Positions 32,912 to 40,522 of a stretch of DNA of 64,000 bases are shown here, in pieces. The DNA is from Treponema sp. Lineage in GTDB: Bacteria; Spirochaetota; Spirochaetia; Treponematales; Treponemataceae. The position numbers were made by a program, and so were the translations under genes. The notes beneath the pieces were generated by a model. It saw nothing but the letters and a program-made list of their open reading frames with translations, made no database searches and was not told where the DNA came from. Position 1 is the first letter of the stretch; the number at the start of each line of letters is the position of its first letter. The stretch is from positions 1 through 64,000 of the forward strand of contig JAKSTG010000004.1 of the NCBI GenBank assembly GCA_024402695.1, given 5' to 3'.

Positions 32912-34330
32912 ATGAGTCTTAATGAAGAAACAAATATTAAAAGCATCAATGACCAGTTAAGCGAACAGTTTGGACAGGCTTCTGTATCGAACAACGATAC
33001 ACAGGGAATCAACCTTAAGGATACAACTGTAGTAGATTTCAAGATGGTTACTTTTTCTCTTGCAGGAAAAGATTACGCCATAGATATCATGCACGTAAAA
33101 GAAATTGCCAAAGCCGGCCGTTTTACTTATGTGCCTAATACACTTCCTTTTGTGCTTGGTGTTTATAACCTCCGTGGTGACATCATCCCGATTCTCGACC
33201 TTCGTCTGTTCTTCAATATCGATGTTCCTGAACGCGATGACAATCAGCTTGAAAACCTGCTTATCTTAAGCATTGGTGACCAGACTTTTGGTGTTGTTGT
33301 AGACAAGATCGACAAAGTTGTTGGGGTTCGTAAAAACTCAATTCAGCCTCCACATCCTTTGTTCGGTGATATTAATATCAAATATATTTACGGTGTTGTT
33401 GAAGCAAACAGCCGCCTGTACGTTCTTCTGGACATTACCCGCATTTTCGGCTCAAAAGCTGCAGCTGAAGAAGCCCAGGTTAAGAAAGTTCAGCAGCCTG
33501 TTGTAAAAAACGCCGGATCAGCACCTGTTTCTGCTGCCGTAAAAGCACAGAAAGCAGCCGCTGTAGAAGCAAAACCTGCACCTGTTCAGGAAAACAAGGG
33601 TGAGGTTGATCTTCACTTCCTGGAAGAAGGACTTAAGACATACAAGAAATTTACTGTTTCTGACATCAACAGAGACTGGGTTAAATACAGATACTCAGAA
33701 TGGCAGAAAGAAGGTAAAAAACTGATTCAGAATGAAACTGATGCTGATGACTTCCTTAAAGGATTCTGGTCTAAGCATACAGATTCATGGTGGTCAAAAG
33801 AATTTGCTGACGCAGTTTATCAGCTCCTTCCTGATAACAACGCAAAACAGATTGTTGTTTGGAATCCTGGCTGTGGAAAAGGCTGCGAATCTTATTCACT
33901 GGCATGTATACTGGCAAAACGCTATCCGGATGCAAAAATCCGTATTTATGCACAGGATATCGACCTGCTTAAAGTATCAAATGCCTCTCTGGTAAGTCTG
34001 CCTTCAGAACTTCAGGGAACCTGGTATGACAGTTTCCTCGCAAAGAAAGCCAGTGGAGAATTGACATTCAATCAGTCTGTAAAAGACAGCATTATGTTTG
34101 AATATCATGACTGCAAAAACACAAACGCCCTTCCAATGGTGGACGTGATTTTTGCCCGCGATGTTCTGTCACTTCTTGATAAAGAAGCTCAGGATTTCGT
34201 AACAGCAGATTTCCTTGAAAAGATGAAAGGTAATGCTGTAGCATTTGTCGGAGAAAACGAAAGACTTCCAGTTTCACTGGGATTCGGAGAAAATACAATT
34301 GGTACGCTTACTGCGTATAGCAAAGAATAG
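32912..34330 (+). CDS. cheW: CheW fused to a CheR-like methyltransferase domain
   Basis: A 472-residue fusion. Residues about 40-180 are a CheW coupling domain (DFKMVTFSLAGKDYAIDIMHVKEI, NLRGDIIPILDL, VLLDITRIF). An Ala/Lys/Pro linker follows, then from about 240 a domain shaped like the CheR methyltransferase, with KGFWSKHTDSWW and a SAM-loop-like VVWNPGCGKGCESYSL. The usual CheR receptor-binding insert is not evident. Fusions of this kind have been described in treponemes, where the CheR-like part is thought to be structural within the receptor array. It lies 15 bp after cheA. The ATG at 32912 is preferred to a TTG 6 bp earlier. Confidence 0.9.
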   Translation: MSLNEETNIKSINDQLSEQFGQASVSNNDTQGINLKDTTVVDFKMVTFSLAGKDYAIDIMHVKEIAKAGRFTYVPNTLPFVLGVYNLRGDIIPILDLRLFFNIDVPERDDNQLENLLILSIGDQTFGVVVDKIDKVVGVRKNSIQPPHPLFGDINIKYIYGVVEANSRLYVLLDITRIFGSKAAAEEAQVKKVQQPVVKNAGSAPVSAAVKAQKAAAVEAKPAPVQENKGEVDLHFLEEGLKTYKKFTVSDINRDWVKYRYSEWQKEGKKLIQNETDADDFLKGFWSKHTDSWWSKEFADAVYQLLPDNNAKQIVVWNPGCGKGCESYSLACILAKRYPDAKIRIYAQDIDLLKVSNASLVSLPSELQGTWYDSFLAKKASGELTFNQSVKDSIMFEYHDCKNTNALPMVDVIFARDVLSLLDKEAQDFVTADFLEKMKGNAVAFVGENERLPVSLGFGENTIGTLTAYSKE

Positions 34331-34344
34331 AAAAGGGGATTAAA

Positions 34345-34827
34345 ATGAGAGTAGAGTATATTAACCCGTTTGTTGAAACATCATTCAGAGTTCTTCAGGA
34401 AGTATTGGGTGGTGCAGAAGTTAAGCGTGGAGATTTGTATTTGAAATCCACAGCTATGCCTGTTATGGGTGTTGCTGCACTTGTTGGACTTGCAGGAGAT
34501 GTAGAAGGTCGTGTTCTTTTTGATATGACAATCGAAACTGCATTGAATATTGCTTCGAAAATGAATGGGGAAGCACTTCCTGCATTCGATGATCTGGCAA
34601 AAGCAACTATCAGCGAACTTGCAAACCTGATTACAGCTCAGGCTGTAACAAAGCTTCATGAACTGGGATTCAAGTTTGACCTTACTCCACCAGCTCTGTT
34701 TGTTGGTCAGAAGATGGAAATTGCTGCTCTTGGCGGAACTTCAGAAAATGTTGAAGCTCTTATTGTTCCACTTATCTCAGAATGTGGTAAGATTGAAGTA
34801 AACGTTGCCATCCGCGAAAAGGCATAA
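34345..34827 (+). CDS. cheX: CheX phosphatase of CheY-P
   Basis: A 160-residue CheC/CheX-family protein that removes phosphate from CheY. The phosphatase motif is visible as SELAN, with the E-x2-N spacing, followed about 22 residues later by the conserved proline in DLTPPAL. In spirochaetes CheX replaces CheZ and is required for normal reversal. Length matches characterised CheX dimers. It lies between the CheW fusion and cheY in the operon and has a GGGG-type ribosome-binding site. Confidence 0.94.
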   Translation: MRVEYINPFVETSFRVLQEVLGGAEVKRGDLYLKSTAMPVMGVAALVGLAGDVEGRVLFDMTIETALNIASKMNGEALPAFDDLAKATISELANLITAQAVTKLHELGFKFDLTPPALFVGQKMEIAALGGTSENVEALIVPLISECGKIEVNVAIREKA

Positions 34828-34846
34828 GATATAAAAGGAGAATAAA

Positions 34847-35281
34847 ATGAAAACAACACAGGATTTTCCAACAATTAATGAACGTCCGCCAGAGGGTGTA
34901 AGAGCCGATGGTACAAAAGTTAAAGTACTTATCGTTGATGACTCTATGTTCGTTGCAAAACAGCTTGGTCAGATTCTTACAAGCGAAGGTTATGAAGTAG
35001 TTGCAACAGCAGTTGACGGAATGGAAGGTGTTGAAAAATACAAAGAACTGTGCCCTAATGTTGACCTGGTTACAATGGATATTACTATGCCTCGTATGGA
35101 CGGTATCACAGCCCTCGAACAGATCATGGCTTTTGACAAAAACGCAAAAGTGGTAATGGTTTCTGCTCTTGGTAAAGAAGAACTTGTTAAGAAATCTCTT
35201 CTTCTTGGTGCCAAAAACTATATCATTAAGCCTCTGGACCGCAAAAAGGTTCTGGAACGCATTTCTGCAGCAGTAAAATAA
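34847..35281 (+). CDS. cheY: Chemotaxis response regulator CheY
   Basis: A 144-residue single-domain receiver. The acidic pocket is VDDS (Asp31-Asp32), the phospho-acceptor is Asp78 in LVTMDITMPRMDG, the Ser is in MVSALG and the Lys in NYIIKPLD. It has about 24 extra residues at the N terminus compared with enteric CheY, as is usual in spirochaetes. Phosphorylated CheY binds the flagellar motor switch. It is the last gene of the che operon and is followed by a strong terminator. Confidence 0.96.
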   Translation: MKTTQDFPTINERPPEGVRADGTKVKVLIVDDSMFVAKQLGQILTSEGYEVVATAVDGMEGVEKYKELCPNVDLVTMDITMPRMDGITALEQIMAFDKNAKVVMVSALGKEELVKKSLLLGAKNYIIKPLDRKKVLERISAAVK

Positions 35282-35302
35282 GATAACTTTTTCAGCTGAA
35301 AG

Positions 35303-35327
35303 CCGCTGTTTTCGCAGCGGTTTTTTT
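35303..35327 (+). terminator. Terminator of the chemotaxis operon
   Basis: Stem CCGCTG / CAGCGG with loop TTTTCG followed by seven Ts. Confidence 0.88.
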
Positions 35328-35360
35328 GCGTTTCTAGAGGTTAAGTTTTACTCTTGAGGT

Positions 35361-35389
35361 TTGACAAAGAATAAACCGTAAAATATAAT
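35361..35389 (+). promoter_or_regulatory. Consensus sigma-70 promoter upstream of flaA
   Basis: TTGACA and TATAAT, both perfect, separated by exactly 17 bp. This is the best consensus promoter in the window and fits the high abundance expected of a filament sheath protein. Confidence 0.85.
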
Positions 35390-35397
35390 TAAATTAT

Positions 35398-35424
35398 TAT
35401 AGTTTTAAAGAGATTAGCCGATAA
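35398..35424 (+). promoter_or_regulatory. Possible sigma-28 flagellar promoter upstream of flaA
   Basis: GCCGATAA (35417-35424) matches the sigma-28 (FliA) -10 consensus perfectly. A TATA box, one base off TAAA, lies exactly 15 bp upstream. It sits between the sigma-70 promoter and the flaA ribosome-binding site. Confidence 0.55.
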
Positions 35425-35463
35425 TATATATGGCATTCTAACTGAATGTTTGAGGAGATTTGC

Positions 35464-36294
35464 ATGAAAAAAGGACTAAAAGTCTTAATCAGTCTTGGAT
35501 GTCTTTTTGTAATTGGACTGCCGGTTTTTGCCCAGCCAAGCTCAAAAAGCGTTGAGACATTTGTTCTGGACAATTTTGATAATGTCGGAGCACAGGATTA
35601 TTCTTACAAAGGACAGAAATTAAACTGGGAATGGTCTGTAAATACAAGCCGCTTTATAGCAGAAGGGTATCCAAAAACTGGATATTTTGAAGGAATTCCT
35701 AATTCACTCAAACAGCTCCGCCGCAGTGATGAAGGTGAATCACTGGTATATGGTGTAAAAACAGCTTTCAATAGAAAAGGTGATAACTGGTTCGAAGTAT
35801 ACCCAACAGTAGACGGGGAACCATTTGAAGTTCCATTTATCGGAACTGTAACTCAGATGGACTTCTGGGTATGGGGTGCTAACTACAATTACTACCTCGA
35901 AGTTATGGTTCGTGATGCTAACGGAACAGTTCACGTTCTTCCAGCAGGAAGCCTCCGCTTCCAGGGTTGGAAAAACCTTATCGTAAATATCCCAGGTTGG
36001 ATGGTTCAGCACTCAAAACTTCGTTCTGGTCCAGAAAACCTCAGATTCGTAGGATACAGAATCCGTACAGATGCAGAAGAATACGTAGATAACTATGTAA
36101 TTTACTTTGACCAGATCAAATACACATGTAACTCATTGGCATTCATTTACGATGGTTACGAACTTAAAGATGCTGATTTTGGTGAAGATGGAGGATCTTC
36201 TTCTTCAAGTTCATCAAGCAAAAGCTCATCAAAAACCAGCAGCGGCAGACGTATCGGCGGTGACGGTGTTGAAGAAGTAGGTGGTGAAAAATGA
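35464..36294 (+). CDS. flaA: Flagellar filament outer-layer (sheath) protein FlaA, first copy
   Basis: A 276-residue FlaA-type protein that coats the FlaB core of periplasmic flagella. It has a cleavable signal peptide (MKKGLKVLISLGCLFVIGLPVFAQ). Conserved FlaA segments follow: ETFVLDNFDN, YGVKTAFNRKGDNWFEVYP, MDFWVWGANYNYYLEVMVRD, LRFQGWKNLIVNIPGW and YVIYFDQIKY. The C terminus carries an unusual run of about 20 mostly Ser residues and a basic-acidic tail. I chose ATG 35464, with GAGGAG upstream. Its stop overlaps the start of the second flaA gene by four bases. Confidence 0.93.
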   Translation: MKKGLKVLISLGCLFVIGLPVFAQPSSKSVETFVLDNFDNVGAQDYSYKGQKLNWEWSVNTSRFIAEGYPKTGYFEGIPNSLKQLRRSDEGESLVYGVKTAFNRKGDNWFEVYPTVDGEPFEVPFIGTVTQMDFWVWGANYNYYLEVMVRDANGTVHVLPAGSLRFQGWKNLIVNIPGWMVQHSKLRSGPENLRFVGYRIRTDAEEYVDNYVIYFDQIKYTCNSLAFIYDGYELKDADFGEDGGSSSSSSSSKSSSKTSSGRRIGGDGVEEVGGEK

Positions 36295-37004
36295 AAAAGT
36301 TTATCGCAATAGTAGCAGCAGTTCTTACTGCAGGATTTGTTTTCGCACAGAATTCAAGTCTTTCTTCTGCAAATGCAGATGAAATCGGACGCGATTCAGC
36401 AATGCAGTCACTCCGTGAAATCTCAATTGATAAATTTGAACGTGAAGGTTCATGGAACGTCCACATTCCTTCAGATTACGGTGTAATTACTGGTCGCCTT
36501 TTCGAAGGTAACCCAGCAATGAAAGATCCTCTCGAAGGAGATGATCCAGCAGACGATACACAGGTTTACGGTGTAAGAGTTGACTTCTTCAAACGTGGTG
36601 TAAACTCTTTCACAATCACAGCCGGTCGTCCACTTCCAATCGAAGGAACAACAAAGATTATTTCTATGTGGGTTTGTGGTCGTAACCAGAGTCACGATAT
36701 GTACGTACTCGTACAGGACTACTTCGGACATAACTTCGAACTGTACATGGGTAACCTTGGATTCAGCGGATGGAAAAAACTTTCTGCTGTAGTTCCAGCT
36801 TCTCCAGACGGAGAACACGGAATCGTTCAGAGTAGTGCTTACTATGGTGACAAACCTGGACTCAGAATTCTCGGATTCAGAGTTGACTGTAACCCAATGC
36901 AGGCACGTGGTTCTTACTACATTTACCTGGATGACCTTCGTGCAATTACTGACCTCTACGACATGGAAAACCATGACGAAGACGATATGACAGACAACTG
37001 GTAA
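36291..37004 (+). CDS. flaA2: Flagellar filament outer-layer protein FlaA, second copy
   Basis: A 237-residue paralogue of the preceding FlaA. It has a signal peptide (MKKFIAIVAAVLTAGFVFA) and the same order of segments: YGVRVDFFKRGVNSFTI, ISMWVCGRNQSHDMYVLVQDYFG, GFSGWKKLSAVVP and YYIYLDDLRAI. The C-terminal tail is acidic (DMENHDEDDMTDNW) rather than serine-rich. It overlaps the first copy by ATGA, so the two are translationally coupled and probably made in similar amounts as sheath partners. The exact numbering relative to other treponemal FlaA proteins is uncertain. Confidence 0.9.
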   Translation: MKKFIAIVAAVLTAGFVFAQNSSLSSANADEIGRDSAMQSLREISIDKFEREGSWNVHIPSDYGVITGRLFEGNPAMKDPLEGDDPADDTQVYGVRVDFFKRGVNSFTITAGRPLPIEGTTKIISMWVCGRNQSHDMYVLVQDYFGHNFELYMGNLGFSGWKKLSAVVPASPDGEHGIVQSSAYYGDKPGLRILGFRVDCNPMQARGSYYIYLDDLRAITDLYDMENHDEDDMTDNW

Positions 37005-37024
37005 TAGTTGCTGACTCCAAAAGA

Positions 37025-37054
37025 AAGGGCCTGATTTACATCAGGTCCTTTTTT
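37025..37054 (+). terminator. Terminator of the flaA pair
   Basis: Stem AAAGGGCCTGA / TCAGGTCCTTT with one wobble pair and loop TTTACA, ending in a T-run. Confidence 0.8.
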
Positions 37055-37130
37055 GCTTTAAAACATAATGTTGTTAAATTTTTTCGAAAATAACTTCGGT
37101 TTTGTTTCGCGAAAAATCGCATTTTGATTT

Positions 37131-37850
37131 TTATTCTTTGATTTTAAAGTAATGGCTTCGATTTCTGACTTCAGTTTCTTCAAGAAGTTCCATATGCCTG
37201 AGGACCCACATCATTATGTGGGCTTTTTTGTTTGCCGAAGAGGGAAGTGACGAATCCGCTTTTAGAGCAGCTGCCAGGTCTTTGGCACAGAACTCCGGCA
37301 AAATTGAAGAAGGAATCAGGCTAAGATAATCTTCTTTTTTTGAAAAGGTTCTGGTGTCCAGAATTTCTTTGAGGGCTTTTCCGTTTTTAATCCAGTCTTT
37401 TTTGAATCTTCTTTTTTTATTGGAAGTCTGGACCGGTTCCGGGCATTTTGTCCTTTTTTCTGTAAGGTTTACACTGACAACATCCAGTGAAAAGTTTGGA
37501 TTCAAAAGAACCGGATAAAGTCCCGTAATTTCATCAAATAAGGAATAGATGGACTGAGTTTTAGGGCTTTTTCGGCAGGAAAGAAGGTTTCCTTCCTGGT
37601 CTCGAACTTCAATCCATTTGTTCAGAATAAGAGGGTAAACGATTTTGATTTTATAACCGTGATCCAGGGTGTCCAGACTTTTGGCCAGAAGTTTGGTAAG
37701 GCTTCCGGTCTGGATTTCGATGACCTGTTTGCCGGCAAGAATGTCGTAAATATGACCGAAAAGTTCTGCTTCAGTTTGTCCTTCAAATTCTTCTGCATAA
37801 AGAGTCTTCAGGGTGTTGTGGAGAGAACTTTCGTTATAGGTGTTGATCAT
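37131..37850 (-). CDS. Uncharacterised protein with nuclease-like core (DUF8091-like)
   Basis: A 239-residue protein. The N-terminal part INTYNESSLHNTLKTLYAEE followed by YDILAGKQVIEIQTGSLTKL has the D-x(n)-E-x-Q layout seen in PD-(D/E)XK nuclease-like folds, and YPLILNKWIEV and SCRKSPKTQSIYSLF are conserved in similar spirochaetal and Chloroflexus-group proteins as I recall them. The C-terminal third is basic then helical (HIMMWVLRHMELLEE). No function is established, and the nuclease reading is inference. It begins 2 bp after the gntR stop, so it shares that transcript. Confidence 0.65.
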   Translation of the reverse strand: MINTYNESSLHNTLKTLYAEEFEGQTEAELFGHIYDILAGKQVIEIQTGSLTKLLAKSLDTLDHGYKIKIVYPLILNKWIEVRDQEGNLLSCRKSPKTQSIYSLFDEITGLYPVLLNPNFSLDVVSVNLTEKRTKCPEPVQTSNKKRRFKKDWIKNGKALKEILDTRTFSKKEDYLSLIPSSILPEFCAKDLAAALKADSSLPSSANKKAHIMMWVLRHMELLEETEVRNRSHYFKIKE

Positions 37851-37852
37851 TT

Positions 37853-38530
37853 TTACTCAGTAAAGTAATCCGGATGTGATTTTCTGATGGCTTTTTCATC
37901 TACGTAAAGGTGGTTCAGATGAATATTGAGCACATCTTTTGCGGCTTTTGCATCCTTATCTTTGATTGCTTTAAGAATAGCTTTGTGGTCCGAAACGATT
38001 CTGCTTGTTACCCCTGTCTGGAGGGTAAGTTCACGAAGGCGGTCAAAGTGAATGTTCATAAGGCGTACCATGTAAAGGCACTGCATTTTATCTGTAATTT
38101 CGTAAAGCTTTTCGTGGAAACGGTTGTCCAGATCCATGATTTTGTCGTAGTTGTCTGATTCTTTGTAAAAATCCTGAAGAATTACGTTTTCTTCCAGGGC
38201 TTCGATGTCTTTTTCTGTTGCGAGGTGGCAGGCTTCTTCTGTTACTGCCGATTCAATTGTAAGGCGCATGAAAACCGCTTCGTTTACCAGGTTCATGTCG
38301 ATAAGGGATACGCGGCAGCCTTTCTGTGGAAGAATATCTACGATTTTTGTTCTGGAAAGTTCCTGGAGGGCTTCGTGAACAGGAGTGCGGGAAATGTTCA
38401 ATTCTTCTGCAATTTCCTGTTCGCTGATCATGATGCCAGGTTTTATTTCAAGATTGATTATATTGTCTTTAATCACGCGGAAGGCGTAGTCTCTGTTTGA
38501 TTCGTTTTTGAGTTTTTCTACATTAGTCAT
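37853..38530 (-). CDS. GntR-family (FCD/FadR subgroup) regulator
   Basis: A 225-residue regulator. Residues about 10-75 are the GntR winged helix (MISEQEIAEELNISRTPVHEALQEL). The rest is an all-helical FCD ligand domain with the expected metal-site residues in MDLDNRFHEKLYE, VSDHKAIL and LNIHLNHL. Members of this subgroup often sense uronate or carboxylate sugars. It is divergent from an LplABC-type transporter. A palindrome overlaps its own start codon, and related half-sites lie in the transporter promoter and in the leader of the GH115 gene, so it is the probable controller of all three. Confidence 0.9.
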   Translation of the reverse strand: MTNVEKLKNESNRDYAFRVIKDNIINLEIKPGIMISEQEIAEELNISRTPVHEALQELSRTKIVDILPQKGCRVSLIDMNLVNEAVFMRLTIESAVTEEACHLATEKDIEALEENVILQDFYKESDNYDKIMDLDNRFHEKLYEITDKMQCLYMVRLMNIHFDRLRELTLQTGVTSRIVSDHKAILKAIKDKDAKAAKDVLNIHLNHLYVDEKAIRKSHPDYFTE

Positions 38531-38545
38531 ACTAGAATACTAATG
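38521..38545. promoter_or_regulatory. Operator candidate at the gntR start
   Basis: Arms CATTAGT (38521-38527) and ACTAATG (38539-38545) form a perfect 7-bp inverted repeat spanning the gntR start codon. It contains CATACTAGAATAC (38528-38540), which recurs exactly at 62226-62238. Binding here would give autoregulation. Confidence 0.6.
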
Positions 38546-38635
38546 TTAATGGCGAATTGGGTCAAACAAAAAAATCGGTCATCAGAATAAGTAGGGGAAT
38601 TTACTGAAAAAGGAAAGTTGTAAGTTTAAAAAAAG

Positions 38636-38684
38636 TTGACGATTTTAAAAGATGTAATATACTAGGATAGAGGTCTACTAGTAT
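38636..38684 (+). promoter_or_regulatory. Transporter promoter with overlapping operator
   Basis: TTGACG (38636-38641) and TATACT (38658-38663) are separated by 16 bp. An inverted repeat ATACTAG (38659-38665) / CTAGTAT (38678-38684) overlaps the -10 box and the start codon. The ATACTAG core matches the gntR and GH115 sites, so repression by the divergent GntR protein is likely. Confidence 0.65.
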
Positions 38685-39597
38685 GGAAGTATACAAGTTA
38701 AAAAAGCATTTAAAAAGAAACTGGCAGTATTACCTGCTCATGTCAATTCCAATTCTTTATTACATTATTTTCAGATATATCCCAATGGCAGGAAACATTA
38801 TTGCTTTCCGCCGTTACAGAGCCGGTCACAGCATCTTTGGTGATGAATGGAGCGGATTCAAATATTTCAAACAGTTTATCGGGGATAAAACCTTCTGGCG
38901 TGCCTTCAGAAATACACTTACTCTCAATGTTTTTTATCTGGTTTTCAGATTCCCACTGACTTTGATTTTTGCTCTTCTTTTGAATGAAATCAAAAACATT
39001 CACTGGAAGAAGTTTGTGCAGACTGTATCTTATCTGCCACACTTCATTTCTATGGTTATTGTTACAGGAATGATTCGTGAACTTCTTTCAACAAACGGAC
39101 CAATCAATGCAATAATCAGTTCCCTGACAGGATCAACAATTTCTTTCATTGCTCTTCCTGAATGGTTCACAACAATTTTCGTAACATCGGGAGTTTGGCA
39201 GAGCCTTGGATGGGGAACAATCCTTTACCTGGCAGCTATGGCAAACATCAATCCTTCACTTTATGAAGCTGCTGCCGTAGACGGTGCAAATCATTTCCAG
39301 CGCGTAATTCACGTTACAATTCCTTCAATTCTTCCAACAATCACAACTCTGCTGATTCTGGATATTGGTGGACTGGTTGGTTCAGGTGGAGCCTTCGAAA
39401 AAGTATTCCTTCTTTATAATCCAATGACTTATGAAAAAGCCGATATTATTTCGACTTTCGTATTCAGACTTGGTCTTGGTTCAGGAAACTACAGCTATGC
39501 AACTGCCGTTGGGCTTTTTGAAAGTATCTTGAATCTGATTCTGCTGACAATTGCAAATCAGACATCGAAGAAAATTTCCGGCGCAGGACTTTGGTAG
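38683..39597 (+). CDS. Sugar ABC transporter permease, LplB type
   Basis: A 304-residue inner-membrane permease with about six helices. The cytoplasmic coupling motif reads YEAAAVDGANHFQRVIHVTIPSI in the expected place (seen in two parts: EAAAVDGA and the following basic helix). The N terminus KHLKRNWQYYLLMSIPILYYIIFRYIPM-like stretch is typical of LplB/YtcP permeases for oligosaccharides. GAGG precedes the start by about 10 bp. It is first of a three-gene operon with a second permease and a solute-binding lipoprotein. No ATPase gene is present, so a shared ATPase encoded elsewhere is expected. Confidence 0.9.
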   Translation: MEVYKLKKHLKRNWQYYLLMSIPILYYIIFRYIPMAGNIIAFRRYRAGHSIFGDEWSGFKYFKQFIGDKTFWRAFRNTLTLNVFYLVFRFPLTLIFALLLNEIKNIHWKKFVQTVSYLPHFISMVIVTGMIRELLSTNGPINAIISSLTGSTISFIALPEWFTTIFVTSGVWQSLGWGTILYLAAMANINPSLYEAAAVDGANHFQRVIHVTIPSILPTITTLLILDIGGLVGSGGAFEKVFLLYNPMTYEKADIISTFVFRLGLGSGNYSYATAVGLFESILNLILLTIANQTSKKISGAGLW

Positions 39598-39606
39598 GAG
39601 AGAAAA

Positions 39607-40491
39607 ATGGCAGGTGTAAAAGTAAGAGAATCAGCCGGTTATCTGGCTTTTAAAATTTTCAATACAGTTGTTATGGTCCTGGTTTGTATCGTAACTCTGT
39701 ATCCGTTCCTGTATCTGGTGGCTCAGTCCTTTTCTTCAGAACAGGCAATTATGATGGGAAAGGTTAAGCTGCTTCCTGTTGATTTTAATGTTGCAACTTA
39801 TGTTTCCGTATTCAAGAAAGGTGAGTTTATGCACAGTTACGGAAATACTGTGATTTATTCACTTCTGGGAACTTTCTTCTCGGTTTTCTTCGGATGCTGT
39901 CTGGCTTATCCGCTTTCAAAGAAACACCTGAAAGCTAACAAATTTCTGTTTCCTTTCATTATCTTTACTATGTATTTTGGTGGCGGTCTTATTCCGAACT
40001 ACATCCTTATGAGACGTCTTCATCTGATCAATACTGTGGCAGGTTTCATTATGCCAAGCCTTATCAGTACCTATTACATCATTTTGATGCGTTCTTTCTT
40101 TGCAAGTACTCCAAAAGAACTGGAAGAAGCAGGGGAGATTGACGGACTTACACCAATCGGGCTTTTGTTCAAAGTTGTTCTGCCACTTTCAATGCCTATC
40201 ATTGCAACAATGATTCTGTTCAATGCAGTAGGTTACTGGAACAACTGGTACAACTCATTCCTTTATCTGGACAAAAAGGAAATGTGGCCTGTTGCTTACT
40301 ATTTAAGAACAATCATTACAGGTGCTTCAACTTCGGCTGATCCTGGAGAAGCAAGTGCTGAAAAAATGCAGATTGCTGCAAACATCAAATCATGTTCTAT
40401 GGTTTTAATGGCATTCCCAATCATCTGTGTATACCCATTTGTACAGAAATATTACGTCCAGGGTATGATGCTTGGCGGTGTTAAAGAATAA
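39607..40491 (+). CDS. Sugar ABC transporter permease, LplC type
   Basis: A 294-residue permease with about six membrane helices and the coupling motif ELEEAGEIDGLTPIGLLFKVVLPL, where EAGEIDG is the EAA-loop core. FNAVGYWNNWYNSFLYL and the C-terminal YYVQGMMLGGVKE are hallmarks of the LplC/YtcP group, which imports uronic-acid-containing or branched oligosaccharides in several bacteria. A GGAGAG ribosome-binding site precedes the ATG, 9 bp after the first permease gene. Confidence 0.9.
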   Translation: MAGVKVRESAGYLAFKIFNTVVMVLVCIVTLYPFLYLVAQSFSSEQAIMMGKVKLLPVDFNVATYVSVFKKGEFMHSYGNTVIYSLLGTFFSVFFGCCLAYPLSKKHLKANKFLFPFIIFTMYFGGGLIPNYILMRRLHLINTVAGFIMPSLISTYYIILMRSFFASTPKELEEAGEIDGLTPIGLLFKVVLPLSMPIIATMILFNAVGYWNNWYNSFLYLDKKEMWPVAYYLRTIITGASTSADPGEASAEKMQIAANIKSCSMVLMAFPIICVYPFVQKYYVQGMMLGGVKE

Positions 40492-40522
40492 ATCAGTAAA
40501 ATAGTTTAGGAGGATAAAAACT

